DNA from: Balaenoptera acutorostrata
Lineage: Eukaryota > Chordata > Mammalia > Artiodactyla > Balaenopteridae
Length of the DNA stretch: 64,000 bases
Reading direction: 5' to 3'
NCBI RefSeq assembly: GCF_949987535.1
Contig: NC_080071.1
Span: 28,480,236 to 28,544,235 of the forward strand
The notes under the pieces are model-generated. The model was given only the letters and a program-made list of their open reading frames with translations. It was not told the origin of the DNA and searched no databases. This document shows, in pieces, positions 1-10,769 of this stretch. Position numbers and translations under genes: made by a program. The number at the start of each line of letters is the position of its first letter. Within the stretch, counting starts at the first letter, position 1.

Positions 1-2154
1 AGGCTCAGTGATGACTTGGAGGACATGGTTTAAGGATCCACCCAATATGAGGAAATCTTTCTAGTTCTGAACCTTTTAGAACTCCAAATTTTCAGTCTTT
101 AACATCAAATTGATGTTCTTTTATAATTGAATATGTAAACAATTAATAAAGAATATCTGACTGTGAAAAATTTAAACATCATCAAAGAGTATTATGTGAA
201 AAACAATTCAGAGAACAGACACAGAATCTGTCCTTTAAGAACTTGAAGTAGTAAAACAATAAACCAATTCATAAAGGACAAGAGGATTCCACCTTTCCTG
301 ATGACTATCATGTGCTATGTGCCTCTGCCACTTTCTTCTCAAACTCCTAATGTCTCATTTGCCATAAAATCATAGGGCATTAAAGCTGGAGGGAAACTTA
401 CCAGTTATTTGTTACAAAGTCTTTTTACATATGAGGAAATATCTGGAAACTGGTGTATTTTGCCACAATTTTCCTGTATACTGAACCTCTGTTTTCAAAA
501 GTATATGTAAATCACGCTGGACAGTTAACTCTTAAAGAAAATTGATTTTACTATTTTTCCATTCTTTTCTAAAGAAGCTAGATAGTGTGTGTGAATATTT
601 TTGACTGACAGAAACAAAACACACAAGATGTTATGATAACAACATTCACAAGACTGATCAACAACCAACTTTTTGTTATTAATGAGGTGGTTTAATTTTT
701 TAAATGTCAACCTTAACTGTCTGAGCTATCAGAATAGTTCATTTGAATCTAAGCAGAGGCAATTAAACAATCTATGCTACCAAACGGATAAATGGTTTCA
801 AAATTAGGGCAATGATACTTGCCAAAGGTAGTATATGATATTCTTAGATTCCATAGTCTTAGTTTCAAAGGAGCTTAAATAATAAAGAGAATCTATTTTC
901 TCACATAACAGAAAAGCCTGAGGCCACATAATGTGTCAAGAAGAGTCTTATCAAGTTTTGCTTCCTCTTCTGTGCAGTTTTCAAACTACACGCTGCTCAT
1001 TGTGTCCACTTTATCCTTAGTCCTCATGGTGGCATAATGGTTTCCAGAAGTTTCTGGACCTTCACTTTTCCTCATCCCCATCCAGAAAATGAATAGAATC
1101 ATTGAACAGAAGTCTTGAACATCTCTTTAATAAGAACTAATGAGGTGTATGCCAACAGAAGTTTTGAACCTGAGTTTGGTAAGAAAAAATGAGGGATATG
1201 CCAAACTGAGACTATCACAGTGGCAAGGGGATGGGATCAATTCCACCCACACTCAAAACTATGACATCTTAAGCAGGTGTTTAATGGGGTTGGGGGAACA
1301 GCATAGTGTTCACTATATAATGTAAATTTATTTACGTCTAGTATTCACTAATTGCAGAGATTACATGTTTCCATGTGTGAAAGTAGTGTATAAGAGCTAC
1401 AGCCTTTAAATGTGATAAATAACTACTTATTAATATGAAATGTGATAATCCATTAAAATAATTCAAAAATCCTGCTGGGTTTTGTAATGTCCTCTGCCGT
1501 ATGAGTGAAAATAAATCATATTACAATAAAAAAAACTACTTTTCAATCATTGTTCCTTTAAAAATGGTTCAAATTTTAAGGCTTTGTATATGAATCTTCT
1601 AAAAATATTTTAAAGCATCCCAACTGGGAAAGCAATTTCATGCTTGCTTTTTAAAGAGTCTCTTCAAAGAACTCATTAAAGCCATTCATTTAAATAATCT
1701 CGTGTATGTTCATTATGCTGTGTCCTTTGGGAGGACAAAAAAAATATGAACTGGGGCCAGAAAGCAAATGAAGGGAACAAATGTTAAATGTAAAAGGTTA
1801 GTCCTTCATTAAAATTGTTTAAATAAGCAGCAACTCCCCCTGTACCCTTATAAACTCTTCCAAGAAACATTGTACACATTTAGGACAGCAAATTAAAAAC
1901 AAAGACAACTAAAAAAATCTATAGGTCAGTTTCATGAACTGTTAGCATTTGGATAATATTTGCTTTTCACTTTTGGTTCTAGGTGACTGAAGGGGGCACA
2001 GTCTGCCCACATAATGTGACATGTTCATGGACAACATGAACCTGAATATTAAGGAGGTCCTGTAAATGGCAGATTTAGAAAATTCTGTTTTGAAAAGCAT
2101 CTGTATTTTACTTAAATTTTTTGGCTTACTGTATGTACTTTCAGGCTTAACTTT
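1..2154. other. Mostly unclassified AT-rich sequence
   Basis: No coding region or clear repeat is recognised. A short piece near 360-450 (a GGAGGGAAACTTA-like block followed by 'catatgaggaaa') resembles the core of an ancient mammal-wide SINE, but too weakly to name. The small open frames here are short and unconserved in appearance. Confidence 0.5.
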
Positions 2155-2169
2155 TTCACTCTTATTTTT

Positions 2170-2456
2170 TTTTTTAACTTATTTATTTATTTTTGGTTGT
2201 GTTGGGTCTTCGTTTCTGTGCTAGGGCTTTCTCCAGTAGCGGCGAGCAGGGGCCACTCTGCATCACAGTGTGCGGGCCTCTCACTATCGCGGCCTCTCTT
2301 GTTGTGGAGCACAGGCTCCAGACACGCAGGCTCAGTAGTTGTGGCTCACGGGCCTAGTTGCTCCGCGGCATGTGGGATCTTCCCAGACCAGGGCTCGAAC
2401 CCGTGTCCCCTGCATTGGCAGGCAGACTCTCAACCACTGCGCCACCAGGGAAGCCC
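2170..2456 (-). mobile_element. CHR-type tRNA-derived SINE, 'ggcgcagtggttgag' subtype
   Basis: Read on the minus strand it starts with 'gggcttccctggtggcgcag', carries a Pol III B box within 'gggttcgagccc', and ends in a (TAAA)n/A-rich tail. It is flanked by a target-site duplication at 2155-2169 and 2457-2471 (ttcactcttattttt versus ttcacccttattttt, one mismatch). The tRNA-like head is seen directly; the CHR family name is from knowledge of cetartiodactyl SINEs. Confidence 0.93.
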
Positions 2457-2894
2457 TTCACCCTTATTTTTGACAACAGTCTTTAGGATCTGAAAAGGTC
2501 TTGATGAGGGAGACATGAATAATCTAAAATGATTTGATGTACCTTTTAGGGATATAATATAGCATTTCTTCTACCCTTACATCTTGCCTAAGTATGTAAA
2601 TCACTATAATTTTACCTGATTGTTACATATGCTTTAAATGATGTGAGCTCTTGGCAAGATTTCTTGCTGTGTTTTTTTGGGGTTGTTTTGGTTGTTGTTT
2701 TCAACTGAATGTTGGTAACTGACAGAGTAATAACATGACAGGTTGGACTTAGTATCTCATTTTCTAGTCACTTTTTTCTCAAATAATGTGGTGAACTATT
2801 CTCATTTCTAGAGTAAATTGAACTTAAAGGAGCACATATAGGTTACATTCTCAGTGCCACTGAGGGACTCATGGAAGACATGAACAAATGAAAA

Positions 2895-3240
2895 GACATG
2901 ATCTCAGATAGGAATATTTAACCTTGGTGAGATGTCAATTCTCCCAACTTAACATATAAATTTGAAGTGATCCCAATAAAAATATCAACAATGTTTTCCA
3001 TCGATAGCTTATAAAACTCATTCTGAAGTTTTTATTTTAGAATAAATATGCTATTACACATACTATTAAAGTAGTATAAGACCTTAATAATGAAAACTGT
3101 TCATAAATAGAGAAACCAAATACAAACTCTAGAAATAGAACCAAATACACATACCAAATATATGGTAATGTGTCATCTAGAGCTTTAGAGGGAAGATCGA
3201 TCATTTAATATAAATGTTAGGATAATACAATGGCTATCTG
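2895..3240 (+). mobile_element. Ancient L1 fragment, ORF2 C-terminal part
   Basis: The phrases 'gatgtcaattctcccaac' and 'gatcccaataaaaatatcaac' match the L1 ORF2 stretch downstream of the reverse transcriptase. The same stretch is visible, less decayed, on the minus strand in the long L1 near 28.4 kb. Many stops and indels mark it as an old L1M-type relic without recoverable frame. Confidence 0.65.
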
Positions 3241-3414
3241 AAAAATTCCAAAGCCTGAATGAGCAAGGAACTAAGGGGAACAATAAGGGGAGTAAGTCTA
3301 CTGAGATTATTTTTCCACATCACATACTCTCTTAACAGTAAATCTGTACCTCTTACCATTTAATACAATTGTAATTTTACTTTAATTTTTAAATAGTTCA
3401 ATCAGTTTCTTCTA

Positions 3415-3535
3415 CTGGAATATAAGCTGCATCAGGGTAGGAACTGTGAATGCTTTTGCTAATTGGTTTTTAGCACCTAATACACTGCCTGATTCATTGT
3501 AGAAAATCACTAAATGTTTGTTGCATAAATGAAAA
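3415..3535 (+). mobile_element. L2 3' end
   Basis: The order 'tataagctgcatcagggtaggaactgtg', then 'cactgcctgattcattgtag', then 'ctaaatgtttgttgcataaatga' follows the usual 3' end of mammalian L2, which normally closes with an AATGTTTGTTGAATGAATGA-like tail. Confidence 0.7.
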
Positions 3536-3796
3536 CTGATATAAAAAATCCAATTGCTTCTAGGAGATAGTTTGCAGGAAGAAAAAATAAAGTGTGCAAA
3601 TTTAAGTAATTAATTGGGGTCTGATGATATTAATTTGGGGAGATTTTAAAAATTCAAATATTTTGGTTCATTAGAGAACAACATGGATTAATTACATCTG
3701 ATATTTTGGACTCCCTATTCAGCCACTCTCTTCCACAAGCTTGTGATTGACAAGGTAATAAATGAAAAACATTTACTTGCAGAACATAATTAGTTC

Positions 3797-4114
3797 TTAT
3801 TTATTTATTTATTTCTGGCTGCTTTTGGTTCTTCGTTGCTGTGCCCAGCCCTCTCTAGTTGCAGCGAGCGGGGGCTACTCTTCGTTGCGGTGCGTGGGCT
3901 TCTCACTGCAGTAGCTTCTCTTGTTGCAGAGCACGGGCTCTAGGCATGCAGGCTTTGGTATTGTGGCACACGGGCTCCAGAGGGCAGGCTCAGTAGTTGT
4001 GGTGCATGGGCATAGTGGCTCCGCGACATGTGGGATCTTCCCGGACCAGGGCTCGAACCCGTGTCCTCTGCATTGGCAGGCGGATTCTTAACCACTGTGC
4101 CACCAGGGAAGTCC
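3797..4114 (-). mobile_element. CHR-type SINE, older subtype
   Basis: On the minus strand it starts 'gacttccctggtggcacag', has the B box 'gggttcgagccc' and ends in a TAAA tail (ttatttatttattt on the plus strand). It carries the longer middle section typical of the older CHR subtype. No clean target-site duplication was found. Confidence 0.9.
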
Positions 4115-4141
4115 AAATGTTGTACATTTAAAAGAGAACTT

Positions 4142-4236
4142 GGGCTTCCCTGGTGGGCTCGACACAACTAGAGAAAGCCCACACGCAACAATGAAGACCC
4201 AATGCAGCCAAAAATAAATAAATAAATAAATTTATT
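4142..4236 (+). mobile_element. Internally deleted CHR SINE
   Basis: The head 'gggcttccctggtggg' jumps directly to the tail 'acaactagagaaagccc' and then to the (AAAT)n tail. About 200 bp of the usual body, including the B box, is missing, so this copy cannot be a Pol III source. It lies directly against the 5' end of the L1 that follows, which may have inserted at its A-rich tail. Confidence 0.8.
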
Positions 4237-4387
4237 TAAAAACATGTTCAACCAGTCCCTCCCATCAGGAAATTTGCACAAGCCTCTTAGATAGCCTCAT
4301 CCACCAGAGGGCAGACAGCAGAAGCAAGAAGAACTACAATCCTGTAGCCTGTGGAAAAAAACCCACTTTCACAGAAAGATAGACAAG

Positions 4388-5289
4388 ATGAAAAGGCAGA
4401 GGGCTATGTACCAGATGAAGGAACAAGATAATACCTCAGAAAAACAGCTAAATGAAGTGGAGATAGGCAACCTTCCACAAAAAGAATTCAGAACAATGAT
4501 AGTGAAGATGATCCAAGACCCCGGAAAAAGAATGGAGGCAAAGACCGAGAAGATGCAAGAAATGTTTAACAAAGACCTAGAAGAATTAAAGGACAAACAA
4601 ACAGAGATGAACAATACAACAACTGAAATGAAAACTACACTAGAAGGAATCAATAGCAGAATAACTGAGGCAGAAGAATGGATAAGTGACCTGGAAGACA
4701 GAATGGTGGAATTCACTGTTGCGGAGCAGAATAAAGAAAAAAGAATGAAAAGAAATGAAGACAGCCTAAGAGACCTCTAGGACAACATTAAATGCAACAA
4801 CATACGTATTATAGGGGTCCCAGAAGAAGAGACAGAGAAAGGACCAGAGAAAATATTTGAAGAGATTATAATCGAAAACTTCCCTAACATGGGAAAGGAA
4901 ATAGCCACCCAAGTCCAGGAAGCACAGAGAGTCCCAGGCAGGATAAACCCAAGGAGAAACAGGCCGAGACACATAGTAATCAAACTGGCAAAAATTAAAG
5001 ACAAAGAAAAATTATTGAAAGCAGCAAGGGAAAAATGACAAATAATATACAAGGGAGCTCCCATAAGGTTAACAGCTGCTTCTCAGCAGAAAGTCTACAA
5101 GCCAGAAGGCAGTGGCATGATATACTTAAAGTGATGAAAGGGAAGAACCTACAACCAAGATTACTCTACCCAGAAAGGATCTCATTCAGATTCGATGGAG
5201 AAATCAAAAGCTTTACAGATAAGCAAAAGCTAAGAGAATTCAGCACCACCAAACCAGCTCTACAACAAAGGCTAAAGGAACTTCTCTAA
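4388..5289 (+). pseudogene. L1 ORF1 pseudogene (copy A)
   Basis: ORF1p is the RNA-binding chaperone that coats L1 RNA. The start at 4388 reads MKRQRAMYQMKEQDN. Residues about 50-130 are rich in E, K and heptad-like L/M/I positions, as in the ORF1p coiled coil. The frame is broken by TAG at 4778-4780, where the family has Trp (TGG), and by TGA at 5036-5038, where an Arg codon (CGA) is expected. Past this stop the sequence still encodes the C-terminal domain (RRQWHDILKVMKGKNLQPR) and ends at TAA 5287-5289, giving about 300 codons, normal for the family. The 58-bp gap before ORF2 is typical of L1. Confidence 0.9.
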
Positions 5290-5347
5290 GTGGGAAACAC
5301 AAGAGAAGAAAAGGACCTACAAAAACAAACACAAAACAATTAAGAAA

Positions 5348-7431
5348 ATGGTCATAGGAACATACATATCGATAATCACCTTAAACGTGAATGGATTAAA
5401 TGCTCCAACCAAAAGACACAGGCTTGCTAAATGGGTACAAAAACAAGACCCATATATACGCTGTCTACAAGACACCCACTTCAGACTTAGTGAAACATAC
5501 AGACTGAGAGTGAGGGGATGGAAAAAGATATTCCATGCAAATGGAAATCAAAAGAAAGCTGGAGTAGCAATACTCAGATCAGATAAAATAGACTTTAAAA
5601 TAAGGAATGTTAAAGAGAAAAGGAAGGACACTACATAATGATCAAGGGATCAATCCCAGAAGAAGATATAACAATTATAAATATATATGCACCCAACATA
5701 GGAGTACCTCAATACATAAGGCAACTGCTAACACCTTTAAAACAGGAAATCGACAGTAACAATAATAGTAGGGGACTTTAACACCTCACTTACACCAATG
5801 GACAGATCATCCAATATGAAAATAAATAAGGAAACAGAAGCTTTAAATGACACAATAGGCCAGATAGATTTAATTGATATTTATAGGACATTCCATCCAA
5901 GAACAGCAGATTACACTTTCTTCTGAAGTGCACACGGAACATTCTCCAGGATAGATCACATCCTGGGTCACAAATCAAGCCTCAGTAAATTTAAGAAAAT
6001 TGAAATCATATCAAACATCTTTTCTGACCACAACGCTATGAGATTAGAAATGAATTACAGGGAAAAAAACGTAAAAAACACAAACACATGGAGGCTAAAC
6101 AGTATGTTACTAAATAACCAAGAGATCACTGAAGAAATCAAAGAGGAAATCAAAAAATACCTAGAGACAAATGACAATGAAAACGCGATTATCCAAAACC
6201 TATGGGATGCAGCAAAAGCAGTTCTAAGAGGGAAGTTTATAGCTATACAAGCCTACCTCAAGAAACAAGAAAAATCTCAAGTAAACAATCTAACCTTACA
6301 CCTAAAGGAACTAGAGAAAGAAGAACAAACAAAACCCAAAGTTAGCAGAAGGAAAGAAATCATAAATATCAGAGCAGAAACAAATGAAATAGAAACAAAG
6401 AAAACAATAGCAAAGATCAATAAAACTAAAAGCTGGTTCTTTGAGAAGATAAACAAAATTGATAAACCATTAGCCAGATTCATCAAGAAAAAGAGGGAGA
6501 GGACTCAAAGCAATAAAATTAGAAATGAAAAAGGAGAAGTTACAACAGACACCGCAGAAATACAAAGCATCCTAAGAGACTACTACAAGCAACTGTATGC
6601 CAGTAAAATGGACATCCTGGAAGACATGGACAAATTCTTAGAAAGGTACAATCTTCCAAGACTGAACCAGGAAGAAATAGAAAATATGAACAGACCAATC
6701 ACAAGTAATGAAATTGCAACTGTGATTAAAAATCTTCCAACAAACAAAAGTCCAGGACCAGATGGCTTCACAGGTGAATTCTATCAAACATTTAGAGAAG
6801 AGCTAACATCCATCCTTCTCAAACTCTTCCATAAAATTGAGAAGGAAGGAACACTCCCAAACTCATTCTATGAGGCCACCATCACCCTGATACCAAAACC
6901 AGACAAAGGCACTGCAAAAAAAGAAAATTACAGACCAATATCACTGATGAATATAGATGCAAAAAATCCTCAACAAAATACTAGCAAACAGAATCCAACA
7001 ACAAATTAAAGGATCATACACCATGATCAAGTGGGATTTATTCCAGGGATGCAAGGATTCTTCAACATATGCAAATCCATATGGAGGTTCCTTAAAAAAC
7101 TAAAAATAGAATTACCATATGACCCAGCAATCCCACTACTCGGCATATACCCAGAGAAAACCATAATTCAAAAAGACACATGCACCCCAATGTTCATTGC
7201 AGCACTGTTTACAATGCCAGGTCATGGAAGCAACTTAAATGCCCATTGACAGATCAATGGGTAAAGAAGATGTGGTACGTATATACAATGGACTATTACT
7301 CAGCCATAAAAAGGGACTAAATTGGGTCATTTGTTGAGACATGGATGGATCTAGAGACTGTCATACAGAGTGAAGTAATTTAGAAAGAGCGAAACAAATA
7401 TCGTATATTAACACATACATGTGGAACCTAG
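5348..7431 (+). pseudogene. L1 ORF2 pseudogene (copy A): endonuclease plus partial reverse transcriptase
   Basis: ORF2p is the L1 endonuclease/reverse transcriptase. The start reads MVIGTYISIITLNVNGLN, the beginning of the AP-like endonuclease, including the Asn-bearing NVNGLN motif. The following 'CLQDTHF' has Asp where L1 normally has the catalytic Glu (QETH), so this domain is probably weakened. The frame stops at TAA 5636-5638 after a frameshift, and the next frame resumes with MIKGSIPEEDITI-like sequence. A 323-codon open stretch at 6038-7009 carries the N-terminal RT motifs [16 protein letters not shown] and NYRPISLMN. The catalytic FADD region is lost in the deletion near 7078. The C-terminal remnant ends at TAG 7429-7431. 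Confidence 0.9.
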
Positions 7432-7639
7432 AAAATGGTACAGATGAACCGGTTTGCAGGCCAGAAATTGAGACATAGATGTAGACAGAAAATGTATGGA
7501 CACCTAGGGGGGAAAGCGGCAGGTGGTGGTGGTGGTGGTGTGATGAATTGGGTGATTGGGATTGACATGTATACAGTGATGTGTATAAAATGGATGACTA
7601 ATAAGAACCTGCTGTATAAAAAAAAAAAAAAGAAACAGC

Positions 7640-8264
7640 CAGTGCAAGAAGGACAGTCTGACCCTCCTTTGTCCTCCTGAAAGCAGGAAATAAATCTTCC
7701 ATGTGAAAGCTACCCTCCCTGGACCGGGAAGTAAAGAGACATCTTTTTTATCAGAGATAGGAAATTCAAGGCCAAGAAGGCTGTATACACAAACCTCCTT
7801 TACTAATTTACTATCCCAAGCTCAAACCCCTTTGTCTTGTCATTTCACGAATATATTGTTTCTTTGTCTAAAATGTATAAAAATAAATGTACAACGTTGT
7901 ATTTATATCATGACTGTTTTTCAAGGTGGCCATTTTGCAGTGGCTTCTCTAAGTCATTCTACAAAATGATATATTGACCTACGAGATTGAATATAGAGCT
8001 ATATTATAAAATCGAATGAAAAATATTTTGTAAGTATCTGAGATATCCTTAGGAAAATTATTTTTAAATTATCTAACCCTGAGTAAGGATATTTGAACAA
8101 CATGGCATACAGAGTATTGCAGAAATAGTTAACAACTTGGGCGAAGGGCATTGCTTTTGTACAAAGTTGTGCTGATAATTAGCTTAACATGTGCATGATA
8201 CTTTTAAATATAGTAACAGAACAATACATAATGTAAATGGATGCAAACATAAAGGACAACTTGC
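7640..8264. other. No recognised feature
   Basis: Unclassified sequence following the L1 tail. Small open frames exist on the plus strand but have no recognisable motif. Confidence 0.4.
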
Positions 8265-8467
8265 TATGTACAGAATGTTTGTGTTCTCCCCAAATTCATA
8301 TGTTGAAACCCTAATCCCCAATGTGATGATATTTGGAGGTGAGGCCTTTGGGAAGTGAATAAATTTAGATAAGGTTATGAGGGTGGAGCCTCCACGATGA
8401 GATTAGTTTTTGCTATTTAAGCCACCCAATCTATGGTATTTTGTTATAGCCACTGATTTATACAACA
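8265..8467 (+). mobile_element. MaLR (MLT1A-like) LTR, internally deleted
   Basis: The block 'aaattcatatgttgaaacc', then 'gaggcctttgggaagtga', then 'gagggtggagcctccacgatgag' is the 5' half of an ERVL-MaLR LTR. The end 'taagccacccaatctatggt' is its 3' part. Roughly 150-200 bp that normally separates them is missing. This is a non-coding solo LTR of an ancient endogenous retrovirus-like element. Confidence 0.8.
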
Positions 8468-9655
8468 CTTATTTTCTTATGTACAATATATCAGGTAGAA
8501 TGCTCTTTATATGGATATGAAAAATCAGCAGCTCAATGATGTTAACAGTAAAGCAGCTAATAGGTACTGACCGGCTTAAACTAATTATTATCTATACCTG
8601 TTACTGGATCACCTTCCCAGCTTTGCCGGGGAAATGATTCTGCTAGGAAGGAAGAGGAAAAAGATGGATTTTGTTTGGTCACTGGATAGTAGGCAATAAA
8701 GCACAGTTCATATTCTGTAACCCCCACCCATAAAATATTCCTTTGAATAAAAAATATACTGATAGATTGTAGTAAAATGAAGGCATTTCAAAACTTTATT
8801 TAACTATGAAAACAGTTATTCCCTGACAGACAGAATAAGGAATATATATAGTCAGAAGAGGTTTTCAAATATATAATTCTGGAACCTTTATTGGGAGTGG
8901 GGAAAAGGGAACAGCTGTCTCCAGGGGCCTGTTTTCATCTTTATTTCACAGTGTTGTCATTCAGACTTAAGGTGTAGCTAGTGATAAAGGTGTAGCTAGT
9001 GATAAAGGGAGGGGTAAATTCCAGACTAAAGGGGGACTTGCTAAAAGAAGAGTAGCAATTTCTGTAATCAAATATTTCATGTTCCAAGATATCTTAATAA
9101 TGCTTTCTAAATATATCATCACTTGTCTTACATGATGTGCATTTTGAAAGCACATTTCATGTTCCAAAAAGATTTTGCACAACTTTTTTTGTTTTAGCTT
9201 ACTGTTTTCTAGCAAATTCTCTAAAGGGCTGAGTGAATCTGGTTTGAAGTATTGCTTCATATCACACCACTTACATTTCATAGGCCATTTTCCTTTTCTA
9301 TAAGTTTGCCATAGTTTGGCAAATGAAAATTTCTTCAGAAAAAAGAGAAGTAATTGTGAATTTTACAGGGAATATAGTATTTTAAGAAAGAAGTATTAAG
9401 TGAGAAGAAACTGCTTATATAGAATTGTGTTGTTTATCAGAAAATTTCAGGAAATATATTTCCTCATATCATTGACTAGAAGAGCATGATAAGACTTTCT
9501 GTTCAACTAGTGAGAACTTCTTTTATTATCTTTTAACTTTAGTCTTTTTTCTGAGTACCTTACAAATATTGAAGGTAAAAGTATGGCAACAGATTTGTCA
9601 TGTGGTGTAATTATTCCATCTTCTCTGATGAGTATATAATACTAAGATAGTACAT
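8468..9655. other. Unclassified sequence with a small tandem duplication
   Basis: No repeat family or gene is recognised. At 8968-9007 an 18-bp unit containing 'ggtgtagctagtgata' occurs twice in tandem. A 104-codon minus-strand open frame at 8967-9281 overlaps it and has no recognisable domain. Confidence 0.4.
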
Positions 9656-9735
9656 TTATTTGCCCAAAGTCACACAGCTACAAAGTCACAGAGCAGAGTG
9701 CCAAACCCAGGTCAGCTAAAATATCCAGAATCTAC
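9656..9735 (+). mobile_element. MIR fragment
   Basis: The phrase 'tgcccaaagtcacacagcta' followed by 'agagcagagtgccaaaccc' is the conserved core and 3' section of MIR. Confidence 0.7.
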
Positions 9736-9749
9736 ACAATGCCACTCTA

Positions 9750-9912
9750 CACTGCAGGTTCTCACTGAAGTGTGTTCCACAGGCCAGTAGTTTCAGTATC
9801 ACATGGACACTTCAAAGCACGGCAGAATCTCAGTCTCCACCTGAGAAAACTGAACAGAATCTACATTCTAATAATAACTTTCCATTAAAGTCTGGGAAGT
9901 AGTGCTTTAGGT
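9750..9912 (-). mobile_element. MER5A-like hAT-Charlie element
   Basis: The order 'gcaggttctcactgaagtgtgttccacaggccag', 'tatcacatggacacttcaaag' and 'agtctgggaagtagtgctttag' matches the short non-autonomous MER5 family, which is bounded by inverted 'ggttctca' ends. It is degenerate. Confidence 0.65.
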
Positions 9913-9914
9913 CA

Positions 9915-10765
9915 TTTGTGTCATTGAAGACAAACCTTGGCCCAAATAATACAGTGTCTCAGTTATTTTCCACATATGGAGTAGGAAAAAATATGATTCC
10001 ACAGTATGCCTAACTTTATTCTTATATTATTAGACATGAAACTTACTCTACAGAGAAGAAACAACGACTGAGAGATAAAATGATTTGTTCTGTAATCCAT
10101 GAACATTTAACCAAAGATGGATCATGTAGCTACATGTTCATTTCTCAATAAATACTCTTGAAAATGTATTTTTATATACAGATAAATGATTCCATTAATT
10201 TTCCATTAAGTTGTAGATACATTTATTGCTAATGGTTATTTATAACAGAGAAGCCCTTAATGTTTTATACTGAATATTCAAAGAGAGCAAATGAAGGGGT
10301 CTAGTGTCAGTTACGGCCAAGTGCTGTATAGCAGACAAATCTATCTCAGATAAAACTTATGAACTTAGGATAAATTACTAAAGACAACTATGTGAAGGGC
10401 CATCAGAGGAACTGGAAGATATTTTCCCATTGAAAAAAGAAATATACACTGAGTGAAGTCTGTGTTTATATGGTTTTTACCCTGAGATCACTTCCCAGTC
10501 TGCTAAGCATAGGTTGACTAGATGCAAGCAAAAATCTCCAGTCTTATTGGCTTGAGATTTCAGAGGACAGAGTTTTTGGCAGACCCAAATTGCAAGAAAT
10601 AATAAAGCAAATACTTCAGGATGAAGAAAAATGATACCAAGTGGAAACTCTCTAGATAGAGGAATGAAGAGCACCTGAATATATCCCATAATAAATATGA
10701 AATTATACTGTCCAAGCTTTCTACACTTTACACGAAGTGGTACAGTATTAATTCTAAATAGATGG
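9915..10765. other. No recognised feature
   Basis: Unclassified AT-rich sequence. The 70-codon minus-strand open frame at 10477-10689 has no family signature. Confidence 0.35.
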
Positions 10766-10769
10766 TGAT

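Larger units (their letters stand above)
4240..7633 (+). mobile_element. L1 retrotransposon (copy A), internally deleted
   Basis: It contains a short 5' UTR remnant, ORF1, the 58-bp intergenic spacer, the 5' half of ORF2, the ORF2 C-terminal end, the 3' UTR with a GGT/GGGG-rich tract (about 7501-7550) and a poly(A) tail at 7619-7633. Near 7078 the sequence jumps from the reverse transcriptase ('caaggattcttcaacatatgc') to the C-terminal part ('atggaggttccttaaaa'). Measured against L1 copy B, about 1.7 kb is missing. No convincing target-site duplication was found. The copy cannot move autonomously. Confidence 0.93.

Noticed and set aside
4369..5064. Minus-strand frames over L1 ORF1 (Leu/Phe/Ser-rich, membrane-like)
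   Set aside because: They are antisense shadows of the A-rich L1 ORF1; the same shadow appears on the plus strand at 31180-31878.
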